Assembly (NCBI GenBank): GCA_025765615.1
Contig: JAIVFJ010000450.1
Location: forward strand, 1-39,901
Length of the DNA: 39,901 nucleotides
From: Zopfochytrium polystomum
Taxonomy: Eukaryota > Chytridiomycota > Chytridiomycetes > Chytridiales > Chytridiaceae
Reading direction: 5' to 3'
Part shown: positions 10,788 to 22,400 of the stretch, piece by piece
Layout: the number at the start of each line of letters is the position of its first letter
Position numbering within the stretch: position 1 is the stretch's first letter
Notes under the pieces: model-generated
Told to the model about the DNA's origin: nothing
What the model saw: the letters and a program-made list of their open reading frames with translations, nothing else
Database searches by the model: none
Position numbers and translations under genes: made by a program

Positions 10788-11379
10788 CACATGCAATTCA
10801 AATCTGAATTATTACGTTTTTGTCGTACTCATGTCACCCTCCATGGAAATCATGTGCAATGGATTGTCATGACTTGTCCACTGCCAGATATCCTGCATTC
10901 CATAAAACTCGTCTTGGAAAGGATAAGGACTCACTCTGATCCTTAAGACTGCATTTCCTATGTGATTCAATTTGATTCAATCCTTTGACCTCAAAATGCA
11001 ACTTTCCCAAAGGGTTTTGTTATCTAATTTGGAAAAACAGTGGCACAGACTGCCACAATGGCACTGTAGGTTGCCCTCCTCAAGTTGTGGAAGGTTTAAA
11101 CACTGCCTGGTCTGCCATTTCCAAACCGCTGAGATGTGTGGCCTGCTAGACACTCCATACAGCGCGAGGCCTGGGGAGCAAGGTGATGGCAGACAACAGG
11201 CAGCAACAAACAGAACTCAGTTCTGTGTGCTAATAACATAAGGGCATGTTGGAAGGAAACAAGATGAAGGAGAAAAGGAAGCTTCCTTCTTTTCCTTTTT
11301 TTTTTTTTTTTTTGGAAAGAGGATCTGATGCGAAGTTTTGTCCACAAACATGCTCCTTACGGTTTGCTGCCCAGGGCAC

Positions 11380-11451
11380 AGCTGCATAGTGTAGGGGTTA
11401 TCACATCAGATTTTGATTCTGGGAACCCCGGTTCGAATCCGGGTGCGGCCT
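11380..11451 (+). tRNA. tRNA-Gln (TTG)
   Basis: A cloverleaf is seen with anticodon stem TCAGA/TCTGG and loop TTTTGAT, giving anticodon TTG. The T-arm is perfect (CCCGG, TTCGAAT, CCGGG). Acceptor strands are AGCTGCA and TGCGGCC; the first pair is an A-C mismatch. The A-box-like TAGTGTAGGGG region and the B box are intact. No intron. Confidence 0.82.
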
Positions 11452-12428
11452 CAACATTTGGGTGGACAATCTGTGATGGTGGGGGCCTTGAACACTCCGA
11501 CAATCAGTCTGGAGTGTCAAGGGGAGGCTGGTTGGTGGTGCTGCCAAACAGAGGCAGGTGACATTATGCAGGTTTTTTTCTCTTGTCTTTCTAACTACAC
11601 CAGGCAGTGATTGCTTTGTCAAAGCATAGCAAATAAATGATGTGAGGGGCTTCATTGCAATTCGCTTTGATGGGTACAAGTTGATCCAATAAATTGGTAT
11701 TGCTGTTTTGCTCCAGACTGTTTCCGTGCAGAGAAAAAAAAAAAAAAACAACCTGAGCAGAGCCTCCAGACAGAGCTTGTTTCATAGCTAAAATGATCAA
11801 AAGTGGCAGTGTCAAGAGTGGTTCAACCTCTAAGGCGAGACCTTTTCTTGTTTTTGACTGTTCTTATGGGCAAAACTAAATGCAAAAAACAATTTGGGAA
11901 TGCAGGAGACTGACCTGACAAAGATTGCGACAAAAAAGAAAAGAAAACTTTTTATCTTATTCTTTGCTGCCTTGCAGCATATCAAAAACTGTCACACTTG
12001 GATTGCTGTTCAAACATAATGGGAAAAGTTTTTCTGGACAAACCAACAGACCCCCCACTTTTTTTTTTCTGCGCAGTGTCGATTACAATCTGCGCACAGC
12101 AACACTTTTAAACAAAGCAGCAATATTTGTCCCTTTTTTCTGGCCATGGGGAGGACACAATTACACCTGAGATGCGTCATGTTGGAGCCTCACCTGGGAA
12201 TGATCAGGCTTTCCCTCCTTGAATTTGCCCCCCACCAGGTGGGCTCTTGAAAACAAAGACCAGAGTGTATTAATGGAACTTTTTGGAACAAAGTTCTAGT
12301 CATGTAATGCTGCAGGTGTGGTCCACTCTGAGTACACTGACCAACTTTGCTGTTCTTGCTGGAAAATGCATTGGAGAAGGTGAGATACTGGTTAACAGAG
12401 TAACACTGGTAATTTGCCACATTCATAG

Positions 12429-12500
12429 GCATTGCACAACAGTGGGTTCAGTGGTAGAATTATTGCCAGATGCACAGTAGGCCTGTGCCCTCAACACACT
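12429..12500 (+). pseudogene. Decayed tRNA-Gly-like sequence
   Basis: GCATTG, an apparent short insertion, and then GTTCAGTGGTAGAATTATTGC match the acceptor start and D-arm of eukaryotic tRNA-Gly. The anticodon region and T-arm are degenerate (AGGCCTGTG in place of AGGCCCGGG-type sequence), so no cloverleaf forms. Confidence 0.5.
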
Positions 12501-12655
12501 GTCCATCCAATACCTTTTTAGGGCTCTGGAGCCACCTTCCTGATTTGGGAACTGAAACCCACACAGGACCCCTTCACCAGCCCAGCCCCCATCTTTTGCC
12601 AACAACACAAACACCACAAACAGACAGTAGAGCTGGGACAAGAAAGAGGAGAATT

Positions 12656-12729
12656 TGGTCACATCCAGACTCAAACTGGAGACCGTCTGTGTGTTAGACA
12701 GACGTTATAACCAACTACACCATGTGACC
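12656..12729 (-). tRNA. tRNA-Val (AAC)
   Basis: On the minus strand the acceptor stem GGTCACA pairs with TGTGACC. The anticodon stem TCTGT/ACAGA encloses CTAACAC, giving anticodon AAC. The T-arm TCCAG/CTGGA has loop TTTGAGT, with one change from the usual TTCGANT. No intron. Probably functional. Confidence 0.88.
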
Positions 12730-13059
12730 AATGCAAACACTTTGTGGGGTTTGCAAAATCTTGTGGGAAGAACGACAACAACCAGTTTAGCCAAGTAAAC
12801 AAATAGGCTAGCATGCCTGACTCTTCTACCGTGCTGAGACTTTGCCTTGTGTCAAATGTGTCTCACTTAGGAACATCATACAATTATAAAGAGGCTGGGT
12901 GCAGATTTGTGCCTCACTGTAAATGAAAGGGGGGAGAAAGAAAAAAACCAAAACGGCTTTCCTGATTAAGTGCAATATGACTTGAACACAGTTCTGTAGT
13001 ATGCACACAATCAATGGGCAGTGCTGGAGAACAGCTTCCTTTAAGGCTGGCATCTGAGA

Positions 13060-13260
13060 AAGTGGAGACTGGACCTCTGCCGGATCTCTGCCGGATCTGC
13101 TCCAAACCTCTGGCGGATGTGGTGGACAGATATGGTTACTGCCCACACCTGCCTCACAGATAATTCCCAGTCACTGATATGCAAAAAGACCAAATATCTG
13201 CCCAATCCGCTGACAAAGTCCAGACATCCGCCCTCCACCAGATATCCAGGTCTTTAAACA
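13060..13260. repeat. Imperfect inverted repeat with GCCGGAT/GGCGGAT motifs
   Basis: TCTGCCGGATC is directly repeated near 13075-13100 and followed by TCTGGCGGATGTGGTGGA. Near 13195-13250 a partly complementary arm carries ATCCGC and ACATCCGCCCTCCACCAGATAT. The region could be a small hairpin element. No target duplication was found. Confidence 0.4.
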
Positions 13261-13298
13261 GATATGAGAACACCATGTCTGTGTGTATTCTTGGATAC

Positions 13299-13606
13299 TG
13301 TTATGAATCACCCTCTGGAAACCTCTGGAACCTTCTAGAACATTCCTTCATGGAACCTTGTGGAACCTTCTGGAACCTTCTTTGCTTTCCTGACTTGTCT
13401 TGTTGTCATTGGTATCATTGGTATCATTGTATTACTAATTGCTCTTTCTGGAACTTTCTTTGAGTCTTGACAAGGAAGACTCCCAAAGGGTATAAAAGGG
13501 GGATGGGGGACCTGTCCCATCCCTCAAGTGAATTATTGTCTCCAATACAATCATCACTCCTCTCAGTTCCTTGTCTGCCTTGCCCTGTCCTGCCATGTTC
13601 CTGACA
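13299..13606 (+). mobile_element. Solo LTR of the same family as the retrotransposon at 22.9-26.1 kb
   Basis: This 308-bp sequence starts TGTTATGAATC and ends GTTCCTGACA, the ends of the two LTRs at 22914-23266 and 25742-26104, here in opposite orientation. The direct repeat GATAC flanks it at 13294-13298 and 13607-13611, the 5-bp target duplication. It retains heat-shock-element motifs, TATAAAAG and the AAGTGAATTAT segment. It has fewer GGAACCTTCT units and several substitutions. It is the product of LTR-LTR recombination after an older insertion. Confidence 0.95.
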
Positions 13607-13773
13607 GATACAGAGCTCTTAGTATCTGGTCTGAATCCAGCCAGCCTTAGCCTCCTTCCTGGCTGGTTTCAGATTGAATGGAAAATAACCCAGAAATGCA
13701 GATCAACGCAGAAAGCGCTCCCTGCCAGTAAGGCTCAATAAAGGGATAGAACAGGCCCACTTCCTGACAGCCA

Positions 13774-13867
13774 TGCCTTCTACCAGAATCGAACTGGTGA
13801 CCTTCTCCTGCCGTCAGGATTCACTCCTGGTACTAGGGAGACGCTCTGCCAACTGAGCCAAGAAGGC
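13774..13867 (-). tRNA. tRNA-Thr (AGT) with 21-nt intron
   Basis: On the minus strand the acceptor stem GCCTTCT pairs with AGAAGGC and the D-arm is GCTCAGTTGGCAGAGC. The anticodon stem TCTCC/GGAGA encloses CTAGTA, giving anticodon AGT. A 21-nt intron sits after position 37. The T-arm ACCAG/CTGGT with loop TTCGATT is perfect. A nuclear tRNA gene needing tRNA splicing endonuclease. Confidence 0.92.
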
Positions 13868-14028
13868 TGTATTCCGGCCTTCCCCGCTGCATTATTTGAA
13901 ATCAGGACAATATTCTTGTAGTTGCCATTGTGTAAATATCGTACTGGGGAAAGACTCTGAGTTCCTTCTCGGTATCCATTATCCTTCATGGATACACTGC
14001 CTTGATGAGCGGCTAAGTGCACACTATT

Positions 14029-14100
14029 GGGTTTGTGGTCTAGTGGTATGATTCCTCCTTCGGGTGGAGGAGGTCCTGGGTTCAATCCCCAGCAAGCCCC
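14029..14100 (+). tRNA. tRNA-Pro (CGG)
   Basis: The acceptor stem GGGTTTG pairs with CAAGCCC, with one T-G wobble. The anticodon stem CCTCC/GGAGG encloses TTCGGGT, giving anticodon CGG. The T-loop is TTCAATC. The gene lies 161 bp from tRNA-Thr on the opposite strand. No intron. Confidence 0.93.
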
Positions 14101-14977
14101 AGGGTCGCCCACTCGTGCAACAATGGCTAGGACATAGGGAGCCACATTTCCTTTATTTTCTGATGTCTTTGGAAAAGTAGTCAAGCAGAAAAATTAAAGC
14201 AAAAGTGCATGAAAAATCTTGATTTTTGTTGCACACATGTTACACAAGAAGTCCAAAATTCTCAATTGAAAGAAAGGGCAGAATTCCAGTCCTCCCATCA
14301 CAGATATCAGGGAGCAGGTGTTTGCTTATTTTCCTGATTTCTATAAAAACATTCAATTTTTTCCTGCAGAAAGTGTGGTTCCAAAACCTCAATTTTTGTC
14401 TAGTGACTTGGGACTGTGTGACAATCTGCCACCCACCTGGAGGATCTCCACCGGCTCGCTGCCAGCCACTTGGGTTTCAAATTGATACTATAGCCCAAAA
14501 TATCGCGATACTTTTACTAATTAAATATCATGACATATATCACAATACTTTTGAAACTTGAAATAATTTGTGAGCCAGAATAATTTCTTTGCACATAACA
14601 AAGCAGCAGGAAAAATTTCTGCTGTGAATTCCACTGATTGAATACACTTTTGTGGCCTCAAATATTGACAATGTTTTTACCAGCCACTGCAATTTGCAGT
14701 TTGCTGACAATGACTCGCTTTGGTTTTGTCGACCTGCAATTTGACTTCTTGCTGTTTGTCGCCTACGCCTCCTAGCGCATCTGACGACGTCCACTGCCAT
14801 TGCATCTGGTGCCTGCTAAACCAGCAACCAGACCACCAACAATTCTTGGTCTCAGTACTTTGCCCTAAAACCAGATCAACAATTCAAACTAGCTCATTCT
14901 TTTGGAGTTAAGGAACCAAGGGCAGCTTAAGCTCATGGTGGGCTGTTCAAGAGAATCAGTCACCTGATTTATCCACA

Positions 14978-15072
14978 TGCTCTGTACAGGGATCGAACCT
15001 GTGACTTTAGCGTACCTCCAGTCACAAGAGGGCGTATTAGCACTACACTCTAACCAACTGAGTTAACAGAGC
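14978..15072 (-). tRNA. tRNA-Ile (AAT) with 21-nt intron
   Basis: On the minus strand the acceptor stem GCTCTGT pairs with ACAGAGC. The anticodon stem TAGTG/CGCTA encloses CTAATA, giving anticodon AAT, followed by a 21-nt intron. The T-arm has loop TTCGATC. The intron is at the canonical site after position 37, as in tRNA-Thr nearby. Confidence 0.92.
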
Positions 15073-15457
15073 TTCCCCATGAGGACAGCCTACTGCTGTC
15101 TCACACCAGCAGAATTTTTTTCAAGGGTGATTGAGGGGGTGCAGGGCTTTCAAAAGGTTAATTGTGTGGTGTATAATGCAATGTCAGAGCGATTGGTTGG
15201 GTGAGATTCTTGTAAGGAAACAATTCCTGAAAGGCCAAAAATTGTGGGTCAAAGGGTGCAGAAGCCTGCAGCCATTGGACCTCATTGGCGCTCTGCCCAT
15301 TCCACAATTACTTCAATTGTTCTTCCGATTTCCCTGAAATTTATTGGTGTGCTCAGCAATTGGGAGATAGAAGTCCGATTACATTCAATTGTCAAAACTG
15401 GGCCGAAAGGGCAGATCATCAAGGCTCAGGGTTGAAAGGTGATCCTGGCAGTGTAAT

Positions 15458-15540
15458 TGAGCAGAGTGGGATTCGAACCCACGCCTCCGGAGAGACCAGA
15501 GCCTTAATCTGGCGCCTTAGACCAACTCGGCCATCTGCCC
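15458..15540 (-). tRNA. tRNA-Leu (AAG)
   Basis: On the minus strand the acceptor stem GGGCAGA pairs with TCTGCTC. The anticodon stem CCAGA/TCTGG encloses TTAAGGC, giving anticodon AAG. A long variable arm typical of class II tRNA follows. The T-arm GTGGG/CCCAC with TTCGAAT is perfect. No intron. Confidence 0.94.
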
Positions 15541-15839
15541 TTCATATAGTGTAAACACATTCAGCAACCACAAAATTTTTGCACAACCTCCTGGCACTAT
15601 TGCTAAATTGAGGACTCTCAACTATCAGACAGGGTGCTCCAAAACCAGAACCCAATGTGCACAAACTGTTGATCTGACCAGGCTGGAGGGGCTTCCTACC
15701 TTACCCAACCTGCCAAAGCTGAATCCCTACCCAACACAGTCCTTCGGTCTATCCTCTGACCAAGCAGCAAGTAACTTTTGTGCCTTCAATACATCACACT
15801 GGCAGAGAGACATACCCCTGAAATTGAATACGCTTTTTT

Positions 15840-15912
15840 TGGAGAATCGGGGTGTCGATCCCCGTGCCTCTCGCATGCTAAGCGAGCGCTCTACCATTTG
15901 AGCTAATTCCCC
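15840..15912 (-). tRNA. tRNA-Ala (AGC)
   Basis: On the minus strand the acceptor stem GGGGAAT pairs with ATTCTCC. The anticodon stem CTCGC/GCGAG encloses TTAGCAT, giving anticodon AGC. The T-loop ATCGACA with A at position 54 is usual for eukaryotic tRNA-Ala. No intron. Confidence 0.94.
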
Positions 15913-18900
15913 ATGTCCAATTGGCGGTATATACAGAACTGATTGACATGTGTGTTTGTGAGTTTGTCAGGAGTCCTTCTTGGAGAGCAGGAAAACTCTG
16001 CTGTGAGTAATTGAAACACAATGATGATATGCATGCTATAATAGCTAAGGCTTGGGGTTTGGCTAACCCAACAGGTTCACTGTTGCTTAACAGGCTGGTT
16101 TTAGTGGGGCACAGCCTGCAGAATCAAACAAAACCTTGTCAGAACGTTTTGGTGGCTTTAAAGTTTCCTCTAATGCACATTAACCAGAAAAATTCCAGGC
16201 AGAATGATTGGAATGTGAATCCTGGTAAGCCAAACACCCAAGCTGTAATAATAGTCACTGGTAGAGCGTAACCAACCCATAATCATCTGCTTGGCAGAGG
16301 AGGTGGAAAACTGTTTACGCTGGGTTTCTGTTCCACTACATACCATGGGTTCCTATAATTGAATTACCAATTGAATTTCTTTCTTCCAATTAATGAGGGA
16401 GCCAGTTCAATTATTGAAAAAATTGGAACAACAATTGGGAATGATTAAGAAGGACAGATCACTGACAAGGTCTTATGGTGAGGGCAGCCTCCTTTCCACC
16501 CACTGTTTTTGCCTTTCAGCAATTGTTTCCTCTGGAGGCCTTTGCGAAAAAAATTACTCTGATGTGGCATTTCCCACCAAACAATTAAGTTTTCAGAACC
16601 ACTGCTACATACTCAGACTATTTAAGGCTGTCATCCAAAAAGGCAGGTAGCAGATAGCCCCTTACATGTGCTTCTCATTATCCTGGTTTTCTTGCAGACA
16701 TGAAGCAGATACAGATATCCAATCTCTGCGCTTCTTATTAAGTTTACTCAGAAATTTTCTACTATGCAGGCTAAATATTCAGACTAATTGTCAAGCTTCC
16801 TGCTCTAATTCCATTGTACAGTTGGGGGGAAAAAGTGCAAAAAGTTCCAGCGTCCTTCACAGAAGCCCAATATACAAACCTTCCCCTAGTTCTCAATCTT
16901 TTGATGCCAAACTTTGAGCACAATTAGGAATTTGGTGGAGTGATATGCTGCTAAAAAATTTTATGAAGTTGCAGCAGCTCAGTCCCCAGATAATAGCAAT
17001 CAAATAGGAAAACACTGGGAATAGACAGATCCTCTTGAGTTGCTCTCTTTGAGCAGTTTGGACGAAAATGCCTCAACAGGAGCTGATTGATAGCGCATCA
17101 TTTTTCAAATACCAAGTGTGAAACTGAATACACTGTGTGATTTTCAGCAGCAAAAGAAGTTGGAGCAACCAGATAACTTGCAAACATGCAATTTCTAAAC
17201 TCAAATACCTTCCCATTTGAAGCCTCTTTAGAGACGCTGCTGAAGAAGATAGGCGCTTGTGAAACATTTTGGTGAATAAGTCGCAAGCTTCGTGTGATCA
17301 GAAGTTTTTTTTGAACCAATAAGCAATAGTTTGCAAGTTTTGCTGTGAATGACTTCTCCAACTTCTGGAGCTGCTGGAAAATGCCACAGTCCATTTCATC
17401 ATATCAAAGCTATGTATGTGGTGATCTGTTTCAGATTGTTTACCAGTACTACTGGTTTGCAGTGTGCAAAGTGCGTAAATCAGATTAGGAAGAGTGAAAA
17501 TTGACAGGCAGCTCATTTCCAAAATTTTCATGTAAAATTCCTATTATCAGGAGAATGAGCCACAGACGTCTCGTCAAAATTCTCTAATGTATTTGACTAC
17601 TAGTGCCCTATCAGTGTACAAAATCTCCTAACAAAATATTGGAAATTGACAGAGTTCTCTGCCATGGACTTCTGTCTGAGAATTCAGAAAATTCAGAGTG
17701 TCAGAGGACTTTTTTCCCTCCTCTGTACTTCACTATGTTTGATAGTGAGAAGAGCTCTAGGGTCTGCCTGCAGACCTGAATCGGGCTGGACTTTGAGGAA
17801 ATTTTATAGTTCAATGCTTGAATTTGGTTCAATTCAACTTCATTAATAGACATTTCGTATTTTATTCAAAGTTGGCAAAATTTGATGTAAAATTAGCAAT
17901 ATGTCAAATTCAAATGTCTGACAACAGCAAGAAAATTGGTGTTTGGGTCCAAAACATTGTATCAAGTTGGGGCAGGCCCATCTCCATTTGGTGTGTGGCA
18001 GACTGTAAAGAACTCCCATTGGCTCTTGAGTTACAATTAGCGTCTGAGTAACTTGAGAGCCCCCTGTTTATATGCTTACACAATCTTATAAATGCTTCTT
18101 ATCAATAATTTTTTCTTTCTTGTCAGTGCCGCCTTGTCATTAATTTTTAATTCTTCCATCATTTCATTTTTCTCTCACAAACACACATCTCCACTTCATT
18201 CACTCCTTCCACTACCTCACTCAGAGTGGACTGTTTGTTCTTCAAACAGTTTTCTTCCTTTCTTCCCGCTTTTTTTTCTTCTTTCTTTCCTAATTCCCCC
18301 CCTCTAAATAGCTGCCCTGGAGGGAGCACCCTCATTAATCCCACCTAACTTTACAAACCCACCCTTCAATAAATGCCATCTCTAAGAAATTCAATTGTGT
18401 TCTTCTGAAATCCCCTTCCGTTCTACCCAATGAGCCTCCTCTGAACCTCCTATAACACAATTTGAGCTGCCTGTCATTGGGTTGGACTCTTTGCACTTGT
18501 GCGGAGCTGGTACGCCAGTCCTGCTTGTGGTTAGACCTTATGTCGCCCAGGAGAGTAACCATCTACTTCTGGCTCTGTTCACATGGATGACGATAATGAT
18601 GAATAAATACCAGCCACACTTTGACCATCGATGAAAGATAATAAATAGATTTACGTAATGCCTCCCCCTCGTAAGACGGAAGGATGTAGACGTAGAACCT
18701 GACCTGAGGGATGGATGGATCAGTGGATCAGTGGAGCATAGAGGAGATGCCACATTCCTCCTACTTATGTGAGCGCCCCCGCACTGTTAGGTATTAGTCA
18801 CAATGTGGGAGTCCTAATATTGAGTTCAGCTGTGGTTGCTCCATCACTAGACACTACTTGTCGGATACCATCCCATCCTGTATGGGCGCTCCAGGGCTTA

Positions 18901-19200
18901 ACCCTGTCATCTCATGCCTATGGCACCCATGATTCATTCATGTGGAGACTTGTCTCTGTATGTTTGTCCATGGCTGTTATGGCACTCATGAGTCAGCTAT
19001 GACTCATGACAGTTATTGATTGGTATATCTGTGCTTTCAAAGCATACATAGAGAGTAGTATTAACACCAACACCAGGGTACTGGCCCTTAGAACCAGGAG
19101 TTCCCCATCATTGATGACTTGTCCTTTCCCCACATATCCACTAGACTATGGGATGAGCCTTCAGAGATGTAGAGGATCTCATACTGTCACTGTGTTTGCC
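15913..19200. other. AT-rich stretch without a recognised gene
   Basis: I found no conserved protein, tRNA or clear transposon in this stretch. Open frames are all short and without motifs. The low GC, compared with the GC-rich blocks at 3-9.7 kb and 19.2-21.1 kb, suggests old decayed repeats. A short tRNA-Met-like fragment near 16250 is too weak to call. Confidence 0.5.
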
Positions 19201-20850
19201 CTCACGCGGAGGAGTTGTGCAAGAAGCGAGAGCTTACCTTGCAGTGCACAGAGCAACACGTGGATGAAAAGCGTCTAATCTCTCCACGGCGAACGTAAAA
19301 AGCGTCCTGGCAGGTCTGGCGAAACAGCGGCCTCCCATCCAAGTGCTCTTGCAGAGAGTTGACGAAAGCCAGCGGATGATGACAAGTGCTTCAGAAAGTG
19401 TTTATCAGGAGAATCTTTTCTTTCGTTGGTGGGGCATCGATTGAGACTCAGACAACGACGAAACGACCTCCCCAATTATGACACGCATCATAGGTGTGAA
19501 TCGCCGCCGGTTCCAAATTGAAACAGAAGTAGCTGTCTTTTCCTCCACCTGAACCTCTGCCCTCCTAATTTTGCAATCAGAGTCCGACGCGTGCCGGCCT
19601 TTGCTATCGCATATTTCCATCACTTTTTTCCTCGCAGCAACCAAAACAAACCAGTCACAGAGAGTTTTGGGCGCATGTGAGCAGCCGGCAGTCTCGAGAG
19701 GGACTGCACTCCCACCCTTTGAGAAAACCAAGTTCCTGTCGGTTTCTGTTGGCCCCGCCGCAGCCGGCGGAGATATCTTGCTTCTGATTTCCCTTTTGCG
19801 ACGTTTTGCAGCAACAGTTCACGTTGATTGAGCAACCATGTCACACAACTCTCAAACAAAAACTAGTTATGATGGAAAGATACGGGTGCGTTTGCGGTGA
19901 CCACTTCGTTTGAGCCGGCGGATTTTGGAGCGGAAAAACTGACCGCTCCCACTGCACGTGCTGTGAGCCGCTGCCAACCAGGTTTTCGTTTCTCCGGTCT
20001 CGATAGAATGAATGAATGAATGGTGTGGGTCGCAAACAACGAAAAAAAAGAAAAGAAAAGAAGAAGCGACAAATAGCGAAGGGGGAGCAGCACGACGTTC
20101 TTTGAAGAAGAAGAAAAAGAAGAAGAAGGCGCGATCGCTTTTTCCAACCACAGGCAGCGGGCTTTTTGTGCGGTGGGGCGGGACGGGGGACGGACGTTTC
20201 CCTCTCCGCCATGTGTTTGTCTGCACTCCGATCATTCCTCCTTCGCCATTTGTGCCATTTAAGCCTTTTTCCGTGTCACAGATAGATTGGAAAACACGGG
20301 AAAAAAGAAACCCCAAACTTTACGACTCGGTCAGCTCCTGACGCGTCCTGCGACGGTCTCAAACTGCGTGTTAAAACATCCAACGCGTCTGCCGCTTTGC
20401 AACAGCCACCTTCCACTTGCCCTCCGCCACCATCTCCCACACAAACCCGCGGGACGCCGCATAAACAAACCCTTGTTCGTCGTTGAACCCTGACGCTGCG
20501 CCAAGCTTCTGCGACTGCACCTGGTGCCGCAACCGTCGCCGAGAACACTTGCACGCACGGGTCGGTGCTTGCCCCGCAGAGGTGGCCGCGAAGCTGGGAG
20601 GACACGTGGGCGAGGAGGTACTCGAGGACGACGAAGAAAGAGCGTGGTCGACAGGGAAAACTCAGTGTGTTCTTTCTGCGAGATGTCGCGCTTTGCCGGG
20701 TAGCAGATGGAGGTGCACTTCTGTCTGCTGATCCTCCACCATCCAACGTGAATGATTCTCGTTCTTTTCTTTCCACTTCTTTTTTATGTGTTTCCTCTGC
20801 TCAAGCAGGTGTGTGATTTTTGCACTGCGCACGCCCGGACTGCCTGCCTG
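19200..20850. other. Moderate-GC stretch without a recognised gene
   Basis: GC rises here and several overlapping open frames of 60-160 codons exist on both strands, many through A- or T-rich low-complexity sequence (about 20040-20140). None shows a conserved domain, and I could not place convincing splice sites. Confidence 0.4.
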
Positions 20851-20854
20851 CCCG

Positions 20855-21115
20855 CCTGCCTGCCTTGCGTGGGACAAGGACAGCGGTTGGGATAGCCATG
20901 TGGCGAAAGGACTGCAGTCAGGTGGGCCGGCAGGCGGGCCGGCAGGACGCCAGGTGTGCAAGCAGGGAGGGAGGGAGGGAGCGAGCGAGGGAGGGAGACA
21001 AAGAGTCAGGCGTACAGCCTGGCAAAGGAGCGAGCGCAACTTGTGGGAGTGGTAGAACGGGTGGAGCAGGTAGAGCAGGCAGAGTGGGTTGAGCAGGGTA
21101 GTAATTCCCTCTATG
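20855..21115 (+). repeat. Interspersed repeat, copy 1 (related to 33620-33849)
   Basis: This segment matches the one just left of the LINE. Both contain GCGAAAGGAC, a C/G-rich stretch, AGGACGCCAGGTGTG, a GGGAGGGAGGGAGCGAG purine tract and CTGGCAAAGGAGCGAGCGC followed by GTAGAGC-type repeats, in the same order and orientation. Similarity is clear but imperfect. The nature of the repeat is unknown; it codes for nothing obvious. Confidence 0.75.
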
Positions 21116-21374
21116 ATGAAGGAGCAAGGAGAGAAAAAAATAAAACGAAGAAGGTCGACGCTCTCCTGCTACTGTTCAATGACAACGCCACTTGCGGCTC
21201 TGCTGTTGTCGTCGCCATCGCCGCCAACAGCAACTGCCTCGACCGACCTGCTGCCCTCCCTGCCGCCGCCACCGCCACCGCCACCGCCACTGCCACCTCC
21301 AGCCACTTCTTGTTGTTGAATTTGAAGAGAATAAAAAGCTTGTTAAAAATGCACTTTCTTCTGGAAACTATTTA

Positions 21375-21621
21375 CAGCGGTATCCCTAAAACTTTGGGGA
21401 ACCAACTTGATTTCAAGTTGATTTCGAGTTGGTTTCAAGTCGAAATCAAGTCCACAGCAAAGGGCCAGAGACCGACTTGTTTAGCTGGCCACTTGTCCAT
21501 CAGCCTTCCTCCTGCGATGTTGTTTGTCTGCCTGTCTCTGGGCCAGTCCTCTGTGACTTGATTCTGACTTGAAATCAAATTGAAATCAAGTTGGTTCCCC
21601 AAAGTTTTAGGGATATGGCTG
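21375..21621. mobile_element. Tc1/mariner-type MITE with TA target duplication
   Basis: A 247-bp element begins CAGCGGTATCCC and ends GGGATATGGCTG. It is flanked by TA at 21373-21374 and 21622-21623. Its terminal inverted repeats are about 45 bp, including CTAAAACTTTGGGGAACC and CAACTTGATTTCAA. Terminal CAG...CTG next to TA is typical of Tc1/mariner elements. There is no coding capacity, so it is non-autonomous. Confidence 0.85.
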
Positions 21622-21689
21622 TAAACGGCAATGGTTACTGAGAAAATTTGCTTTCCATATGTTTGTTTGGCTTGACAGAAATTAAAGTA

Positions 21690-22400
21690 ATAATTGGTAA
21701 AGAATCATACAATGAACAAGAATTAAGAAAAATGGACCCACAAATATTTTGACAAAAATATCTCCAAAAACTTTGGCATTTATTGCAGAATGAAAAGCAA
21801 TTTAGTTGTTGTTGATCTTGACAAAAAAGATGAAGAGTTCAGTGCACAAACATGGTTTGAAGAGCAACTTGGTAAAATAGAAGAAATAAACACACTTGTT
21901 ACAAAGACAGATTGATGGTATGACAACCGGATTCCGAAAGCTGTCAATAACACATCACTTTACATTGACATTGAAGGTGAAGTTCAAATAATATTTTAAG
22001 AACAGGGTTATGATGTATATGCAGACAAAGAAATTAGATCTGTGACTGGAAAGAGCTGAGTAAATTAGAATTGGAATGGAATACAGACAAAGTAAGAACA
22101 GACTTAAAAAAAAGAATAGAAACTGACAATGACTATGAAACTGAAGAATGTATGAAAACGTGTGTGAATTTGATAATGGTGAACTCTGTGCAGATGGACT
22201 ATCTGAGGAAAGATGGAATAACAGAGATAGTTGGATTAGAATAGGATACTTTCCAACAAGATGTGCAGAAGGAGAACACACATTTAAGGATGAATCAAAA
22301 AAGAGCAAAGAATATAACGAAGTATAACATGAAAGTGACTGGACAAGTTTCAAGAAGGAAAATCAACGACTAGTGCGAAAGTAGAAGTTTTATTGATCTG
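21690..22400 (+). pseudogene. Decayed AEP-type primase/primase-helicase relic, possibly viral
   Basis: This AT-rich stretch carries broken protein-like sequence. Near 21760-21900 one frame reads NFGIYC and then SNLVVVDLDKKD, which resembles the strand with catalytic acidic residues of archaeo-eukaryotic (prim-pol) primases. After a stop, LYIDIEGEVQIIF and GYDVYADKEI fit the rest of that fold; the usual GG-x-H segment is missing. Near 22200-22340 another frame has RWNNRDSWIRIGYF and ESKKSKEYNE. These resemble the small W-x-x-hG...SKKS-x-x-Y domain that follows the primase in D5-like primase-helicases of giant viruses, virophages and related elements. There are many stops and frame changes, so nothing functional is encoded. 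The family call rests on short motifs only. Confidence 0.35.

Noticed and set aside
13075..13250. CRISPR-like short repeats
   Set aside because: Irregular spacing, only two or three units, and a eukaryotic context; better read as an imperfect inverted repeat.
16245..16320. tRNA-Met-like fragment (GGTAGAGC followed by CCCATAATC)
   Set aside because: No acceptor stem or T-arm can be formed.
19325..19345. Short match to the 3' half of 5S rRNA (CTCCCATCCAAGT, reverse strand)
   Set aside because: Only 13 bases match and the flanks do not continue the 5S sequence; chance.
21955..22353. Minus-strand open frame of 132 codons in the AT-rich relic
   Set aside because: Leu/Ser/Phe-rich shadow of A-rich plus-strand sequence without motifs.
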